Assembly: GCA_013139345.1 (NCBI GenBank)
Contig: WTAY01000139.1
Coordinates: 1 to 11,003, forward strand
Source: Methylophaga sp.
GTDB taxonomy: Bacteria > Pseudomonadota > Gammaproteobacteria > Nitrosococcales > Methylophagaceae
Direction of reading: 5' to 3'
DNA length: 11,003 nucleotides
Position 1 is the stretch's first letter, and every line of letters begins with the position of its first letter. The notes under the pieces are model-generated. The model saw only the letters and a program-made list of their open reading frames with translations. It had not been told where the DNA came from and searched no databases. The translations under genes were made by a program, and so were the position numbers. Positions 6,595 to 11,003 of the stretch are shown here, one piece after another.

Positions 6595-7859
6595 AAGAAG
6601 TTTCAATTATTGCTGGAACATTCTATGGTAACCGAGGAGCTGAAGCGATGCTCAGCACTACCATCGGTAAATTGAGGGAGTGTTATGATCAAGAATTATC
6701 AGTAAACATATACACCTATTACCCTAAACATGATGGGCTATTAATCAGTGACAAACAAATATCACTGCATTCTGCATCCCCTAAATACCTTGTCTTAGTA
6801 TTGCTTCCCGGTGCTTTATTATTCAAACTGTTCGGTTTTTTGCACTTGGCCGCTTTACAGAGAGCACTCCCTGAATCTGTACTCGCCCTTGCTCGATCAG
6901 AAGCTCTAATCTGCTTGGCTGGCGTATCCTTTGTAGAAGGGCGTACAAAATTCATACTTTTTAATATAGCAACCATACTACCCGCCATGTTATTAAACGT
7001 CCCTGTGATAAAATTTTCTCAGGCGATGGGGTCGTTTAAATCGTTAACAAATCGAGTCGCAGCACGATATTTTCTTGGTCGCTGTCAGCAGGTTTTTACG
7101 CGGGGTGAAAAGACTCATTCTTACCTAAAAGAGTTATTTGGTGACCAGTCTATATACCAGCGTGCAAATGATGTCGCTTTACTCTACCGACCTGAATTTT
7201 GCTTAAGCCAAGAACTAGTTAACATAGAACAAAAACTAACTAAGCTAGATGCACTTCATAAGGAAGGGAAAACTATCGTAGGAATTTGTCCAAGCGTGGT
7301 GATTGCCGTTGCTGCAAAAAAGTCTGGATGGGATTATCCAGCTCGTATGCGAGAATTGCTACGTGGGCTAATTGATCAAGGATATATTGTAGCACTCTAC
7401 CCCAATGCGACCCGCGGTGAGGACATGGATAAGACCCATAACAATGACCTCCCATTAATAAATGAAATATTACAAGGTCTACCCCCTACCATTCAGGAGC
7501 ATGTCATCTGCTTTACCGGATCACTCAATGTTGCACAGATATTTAAAATTATTCAGTCTTGTGATGTTCATGCCGTTTCACGTTTTCATGCAATGATTGC
7601 TTCATTAGCGTTAGCAATACCCGTTATGGTCATTGGCTGGAGCCATAAATATCTGGAAGTCATGGAGCAGTTTGGGCAACAGGATATGGTGCTCGATTAT
7701 CAGCAAGGAACTATCGACCCCATTATTGATTGTATAGAGCGGCTTATATTAGAGCGTGCAGATCGGTCTATGCAGATTTCCCTAGCGCTACCAGCAAACC
7801 AAGAGCTTGCAATCCGACAGATTGACTATATTGTTCAGTTTTTAAAGGATAGCTCATGA
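6591..7859 (+). CDS. Polysaccharide pyruvyl transferase family protein
   Basis: Members of this family (CsaB, WcaK, Pvg1-like) transfer pyruvate from phosphoenolpyruvate to a sugar as a ketal, usually on a lipid-linked glycan in the cytoplasm. In this 422-aa protein the N-terminal GNRGAEAM (13-20) matches the family G-N-x-G-[AD] loop, SQAMGSF (143-149) is the middle signature, and VSRFHAMIASLALAIPVMV (329-347) with GWSHKY (349-354) is the C-terminal nucleotide-sugar-like fold with the conserved R-x-H. A hydrophobic stretch at about 66-85 may attach it to the membrane. TGGAG at 6578-6582 gives a good ribosome site eight bases before ATG. It overlaps both neighbours by ATGA. Some family members do not act as pyruvyl transferases, so the substrate and even the donor are inferred from family membership only. 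Confidence 0.87.
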   Translation: MKEVSIIAGTFYGNRGAEAMLSTTIGKLRECYDQELSVNIYTYYPKHDGLLISDKQISLHSASPKYLVLVLLPGALLFKLFGFLHLAALQRALPESVLALARSEALICLAGVSFVEGRTKFILFNIATILPAMLLNVPVIKFSQAMGSFKSLTNRVAARYFLGRCQQVFTRGEKTHSYLKELFGDQSIYQRANDVALLYRPEFCLSQELVNIEQKLTKLDALHKEGKTIVGICPSVVIAVAAKKSGWDYPARMRELLRGLIDQGYIVALYPNATRGEDMDKTHNNDLPLINEILQGLPPTIQEHVICFTGSLNVAQIFKIIQSCDVHAVSRFHAMIASLALAIPVMVIGWSHKYLEVMEQFGQQDMVLDYQQGTIDPIIDCIERLILERADRSMQISLALPANQELAIRQIDYIVQFLKDSS

Positions 7860-8752
7860 ACGGGAAGCTCCTGAAAAATATTTCAAAATGGCTATGGATG
7901 GCAGCATTACTAGGGTTTATAGTATTTTATACCACGAACCATAAAGAATTGATCTATCAGACATTTTCGCTGCTATCTTTTCAACCGTTACTGCTTGCTT
8001 CAGCTTTAGTACTGGCTGGAAAACTTTGTTTAGTTACCAATATGTCGCTGGCTACTAAGCATTTTGAAATCTTTCTTGGTTGGCGTGATTGCTACTGCAT
8101 TTATAATTTGACCCAGTTGGCTAAATATATTCCTGGTTCTATATGGCAATTTGTCGGCCGATTTTCTATCTTGCACGAACGAGGTATAGCAAAACGTACG
8201 ATTCGCGACTCAATGATTGCAGAACATTTATGGGTAATTGCATCTGCCTCTTTATTGGCAATTTTGTTGAGTTTTAATAGTATGCGAGAGTTTTTCGTGG
8301 CTAAATTAGCTGAGTATAGCTCAGATACTCTATTTATCTGGTGGCTAGTTATTTTATTCGTACTTATCAGCGCGATAATATTATTTATCTTGCTTGGTCG
8401 CCGATTATTTTTCTGGTTCTTACGAATACTACCTCCTTTTTCTGCCATACCTGTCCTTGTTCTTACCTGGATATTCCTTGGCGCTTCGCTTTGGGTAACA
8501 CTTGAGCCTTATGTTGTTTCTATGCCATCAGTTTTTTATATCATAGGAATTTATTGTTTTGCTTATGTTATGGGGTTTATCGTGCCATTTGCTCCGGCAG
8601 GAATCGGTATACGAGAAGCCATTTTAACATTTGCATTAACATTCTATATGGATGCTGATGTAGCTATTTTATTAACTGCAATAAATAGAATGATTTATTT
8701 TGCAGTTGAAATAATTTTAGCTATATCCTGCTTGCACATAAAGAGGCAGTAA
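7856..8752 (+). CDS. Multi-spanning membrane protein, lysylphosphatidylglycerol synthase membrane-domain (UPF0104) type
   Basis: A 298-aa, strongly hydrophobic protein with about seven or eight predicted membrane helices and no soluble domain. LTQLAKYIPGSIWQFVGR (85-102) and GFIVPFAPAGIGIREAILT (240-258) are the two conserved patches of the LPG_synthase_TM family (K-Y-[IL]-P-G-x-[IV]-W and PxGxGxRE). Full-length MprF proteins fuse this domain to an aminoacyl transferase and the domain flips the lipid; stand-alone copies in glycan loci are often thought to move or handle lipid-linked substrates, but this is rarely proven. AAGGA at 7845-7849 precedes the ATG by six bases, inside the end of the upstream gene, and the ATGA overlap points to coupling. 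It is the last gene of the operon. Family call firm, role inferred. Confidence 0.82.
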   Translation: MNGKLLKNISKWLWMAALLGFIVFYTTNHKELIYQTFSLLSFQPLLLASALVLAGKLCLVTNMSLATKHFEIFLGWRDCYCIYNLTQLAKYIPGSIWQFVGRFSILHERGIAKRTIRDSMIAEHLWVIASASLLAILLSFNSMREFFVAKLAEYSSDTLFIWWLVILFVLISAIILFILLGRRLFFWFLRILPPFSAIPVLVLTWIFLGASLWVTLEPYVVSMPSVFYIIGIYCFAYVMGFIVPFAPAGIGIREAILTFALTFYMDADVAILLTAINRMIYFAVEIILAISCLHIKRQ

Positions 8753-8918
8753 AAGTATCAGTATAGTTCCCCGCTATCTAGGGTGATGAGAATTGTTTAA
8801 TTTTCGCCACATAAAATAGAACCACTTTTATTTTGCTTCTTTGCTCCCAAGCTTCGCTTCACTGGTAACCCCTCATTATCAGCCTGCACCCCATCATTGC
8901 TGAGTTTTTACTCGTGCA
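8753..8918. other. Convergent intergenic region without a recognised gene
   Basis: These 166 bases separate the end of the four-gene operon from the end of the opposite yfhO-like gene. I see no strong bidirectional terminator; only a 5-bp stem with a T-run near 8879-8909 and a 4-bp GAGT/ACTC hairpin at 8902-8913. Transcripts from the two sides may therefore run into each other. An open 31-codon stretch on the minus strand (GTG 8889 to TAA 8797) has no recognisable similarity and is probably chance. Confidence 0.6.
8879..8909 (+). terminator. Possible weak terminator of the polysaccharide operon
   Basis: TCAGC (8879-8883) can pair with GCTGA (8899-8903), followed by G and five T (8905-8909). 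The stem is only 5 bp and the loop 15 bases, so it is much weaker than the yidC terminator. It is the best candidate on the plus strand in this interval, but could be chance. Confidence 0.25.
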
Positions 8919-11003
8919 TTAAGAGGCCACCCTACCAGGCTCATACCTTCCCCATATCCAAATTACAAATACAAATAAGAGAAAACCAAGAAAAGTAATG
9001 CCTACCCCCATATTAAACCAGTCAGGTTGATACCTATATTCAATTTTAGCTGGCCCCGATACATAAACTGAAGGCAGTACCCCCAAATATTTTTCAATTT
9101 CAACTTCTTTATTATCAATAGTCGCTGTCCAACCAGGATAATACCTCATAGGTAATACAATATACCCTGGCGCCCCCCCTTGAAAATCAATATTAATACT
9201 CACAGATGTCTCAAACTTAGTCACTAATTTGGAATCACTCCATGGTGCATCAGCACTAAAATCACTAATGTAATACGCTCCAATGGGTACATCTTTATTT
9301 TTTAATACCCGAATTTTTGGCTCTAAATCATGGACTTCCCATGAAGAATTACCATTATCTTCATACGTTGTATAAACCAATGAGCCTTGCATAGCATGTC
9401 CATTAATTATTATTAAGTCACCTAAATTATCAGGTTTTTTCACGTACCAAGCAGTTATCGGCCAACTAACATTATCTTCCTTTAACTTAATAACAATTTC
9501 ATATTGTCCCGGCTTTAAAAAGACGCGTTCAGAAAATTTAAATATGGCCTCCTTATTATCTCTAACTTTAGATGCCTCTATAACACTCTCCGCAAGAATA
9601 TTACCACCTCTAATTATTTGCAATCTAACATCAGCAGGTGCCGACTCCCTCTTATAAGTTGCCAATAAAATGCCCAGCTTTGAAAAAGAGATAGTTTTTT
9701 CTATATTCAGTATTTGTGAAAGCGTATTATCAGGTAAAGGAGGCGCAGCTATCATGCCTGCCCTCAACTTTTGCTCTCTAATCACAGGTGATACAAGACT
9801 ACTTTTTTTTGCTGCAATATAAGCAATTCCAAGTTTATCCAATAGGATAGACTCCAGATCAATAGCACTGCCAGAAAACACGGCCGCAGTAGGTGTCACA
9901 AATGGTTTTTTAACTACTTGTTCCAGCAACTTCTTTTCCTGGTCAGTTTTAAAAGCATGTGCAAACCATTCTGCTATACCATACGAAGCTAATGTACCAC
10001 CTACCCAATATGCATTATCCGCAATGACACTCTGCAAGCCATTCACATTATCAGCAATATATTTTAATGAAGGAGGTACGGGTAAAAACTGATCTTTACT
10101 AACTACCGCATTAAACTTTCTAAAGAGCTTAATTTGACCTAAGATTTGCACTGTAACGAATATACACAGAATTCCATATGCAATCATTCGAAAGTTATTA
10201 GGCTTAAGCCTTGAAGCTCGAGTAACAAAATACCCAAATGACACGGATGAAAGCACAACCATAGATATACCGACAACAACAACAACTCGACTCCAAGGAC
10301 TTAAACCTACTGCCGGTATCATTCGAATTAATTCATGTGAAAAAAGACCAAATGAAATACCGACTGATAACATAAGAAGTAATAGCGCATATAAAGCAAT
10401 AAACCGCTCTTTCCCGCACGCTAACTTTCGACCTACGAGTAAAACTATTGTTAATATAGCCAAAACTACTACTCCCCCCCCACTATAAAACGTCCCTTCA
10501 ACGCGGGGTAACCCATATAAATAGGGATCAAAAAATAGCTGCCAATCCTTCAGCCAATTTAACCGCGTTCCACCTGTTCGGTAGTCCAGGTTCATTTGAG
10601 ATAACATTTCTTTCAAACCCAATAGAGGGATCGATACAAGCATGAAAGCAATTGCTATACAGACAAAGACTAAAAGCAACGAAATTAAAGATTTTCTCAA
10701 GGAGTACTTTAGTAAGGTGAGCAATAGGAGTAGCGATAAAATCCCAGCACTATAGAGCCCATATGCCGCAACTGCAGGGAACCCTCCCAAAACCAGCATA
10801 ACTGTTGTTAGCACAATCGCTGACAACCAGCGGGCTTTAAGATAAAAAAGCCAAGCTGTCACACTCCATAAGAGCCATGGAATCCATATTGACGTACTCA
10901 CTTGCGCCCAATAAAACCAAGCACTATGAAAGCCTATAAGCATAAATGAGGCCCCACCAAACAGGGCCGCACTTCGATTTAAATAGAGTTGCAAAAAAAG
11001 AAA
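8919..11003 (-). CDS. YfhO-like multi-spanning membrane protein, probable lipid-linked-sugar glycosyltransferase (N-terminus outside window)
   Basis: The frame is open from the right edge to TAA at 8921-8919, about 694 residues. A TTG at 10994-10992 could be read as a start, but the preceding in-frame codons are hydrophobic and family members have roughly another 100 N-terminal residues containing catalytic loops, so the gene almost certainly continues outside. Numbering from that TTG, residues 8-300 contain about nine or ten membrane helices, 300-660 form an extracytoplasmic domain, and 660-682 is a final helix. The C-terminal signature YYPGWTATIDNKEVEI (618-633) and YRYQPDWFNMGVGI (654-667) is typical of YfhO/PF09586. 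In Bacillus and Staphylococcus YfhO is implicated in glycosylating lipoteichoic acid with sugar supplied by CsbB. Here it faces a CsbB-like GT2 operon. G8 and G7 runs in the coding strand are unusual for an AT-rich gene. Confidence 0.85.
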   Translation of the reverse strand, partial: FLFLQLYLNRSAALFGGASFMLIGFHSAWFYWAQVSTSIWIPWLLWSVTAWLFYLKARWLSAIVLTTVMLVLGGFPAVAAYGLYSAGILSLLLLLTLLKYSLRKSLISLLLVFVCIAIAFMLVSIPLLGLKEMLSQMNLDYRTGGTRLNWLKDWQLFFDPYLYGLPRVEGTFYSGGGVVVLAILTIVLLVGRKLACGKERFIALYALLLLMLSVGISFGLFSHELIRMIPAVGLSPWSRVVVVVGISMVVLSSVSFGYFVTRASRLKPNNFRMIAYGILCIFVTVQILGQIKLFRKFNAVVSKDQFLPVPPSLKYIADNVNGLQSVIADNAYWVGGTLASYGIAEWFAHAFKTDQEKKLLEQVVKKPFVTPTAAVFSGSAIDLESILLDKLGIAYIAAKKSSLVSPVIREQKLRAGMIAAPPLPDNTLSQILNIEKTISFSKLGILLATYKRESAPADVRLQIIRGGNILAESVIEASKVRDNKEAIFKFSERVFLKPGQYEIVIKLKEDNVSWPITAWYVKKPDNLGDLIIINGHAMQGSLVYTTYEDNGNSSWEVHDLEPKIRVLKNKDVPIGAYYISDFSADAPWSDSKLVTKFETSVSINIDFQGGAPGYIVLPMRYYPGWTATIDNKEVEIEKYLGVLPSVYVSGPAKIEYRYQPDWFNMGVGITFLGFLLFVFVIWIWGRYEPGRVAS
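9173..9179 (-). repeat. G7 homopolymer in the yfhO-like coding sequence
   Basis: Seven C on the plus strand read as GGG GGG G on the coding strand, in the codons for Gly-Gly-Ala (606-608 counted from TTG 10994), shortly before the conserved YYPGW motif in the C-terminal extracytoplasmic domain. Slippage here would remove the last ~85 residues. Confidence 0.9.
10474..10481 (-). repeat. G8 homopolymer in the yfhO-like coding sequence
   Basis: Eight C on the plus strand read as GGG GGG GG on the coding strand, encoding three glycines (172-174 counted from TTG 10994) at a loop between membrane helices. Runs of this length are prone to slippage; a one-base change would truncate the protein. Confidence 0.9.

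Noticed and set aside
8797..8889. 31-codon minus-strand open stretch from GTG in the convergent intergenic region
   Set aside because: No ribosome site, no recognisable similarity, and a length expected by chance.
10992..10994. TTG as the true start of the yfhO-like gene
   Set aside because: The frame continues open to the window edge with hydrophobic codons before it, there is no ribosome site, and the family has a longer N-terminus.

Overview
The window looks like an AT-rich gammaproteobacterial chromosome (lineage within the class not resolved). Its left end is the conserved block yidD-yidC-mnmE, which in most Gammaproteobacteria lies next to rpmH-rnpA, often near the replication origin. 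YidD is cut by the window edge. YidC (541 aa, with the large periplasmic domain of Gram-negative homologues) and MnmE (448 aa, ending in the invariant CIGK) are intact. A strong intrinsic terminator separates yidC from mnmE.

The conserved order stops right after the mnmE stop codon. The roughly 1.3 kb from 3223 to 4534 hold no intact gene. They carry two decayed insertion-sequence remnants: a near full-length DDE transposase on the minus strand (about 3238-4296) that can be read through only by correcting at least four frameshifts and two nonsense codons, and on the plus strand the last ~47 codons of an IS4-type transposase (4303-4446). A perfect 12-bp inverted repeat lies in the 5' part of the first relic.

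The right half is a surface-polysaccharide or glycolipid locus. Four plus-strand genes overlap end to end (1, 4 and 4 bases), so they are almost certainly one translationally coupled operon. They encode a polyprenyl-phosphate glycosyltransferase (GT2 with two C-terminal membrane helices), an FrhB-type iron-sulfur/flavin oxidoreductase, a polysaccharide pyruvyl transferase, and a multi-spanning protein of the lysylphosphatidylglycerol synthase membrane-domain (UPF0104) type. Converging on them from the minus strand is a large YfhO-like membrane protein, truncated by the right window edge.

A reasonable but unproven reading is a cell-envelope glycan decoration module. The GT2 would charge undecaprenyl phosphate with a sugar, the UPF0104-type protein could help move a lipid-linked intermediate across the membrane, YfhO would transfer the sugar on the outer face (as proposed for CsbB/YfhO in Firmicutes), and the pyruvyl transferase with the FrhB-like redox protein would modify the glycan in the cytoplasm. 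The yfhO-like gene has G8 and G7 homopolymers in its coding strand, which could permit slippage-based on/off switching. No tRNA, rRNA, CRISPR array or riboswitch was recognised.
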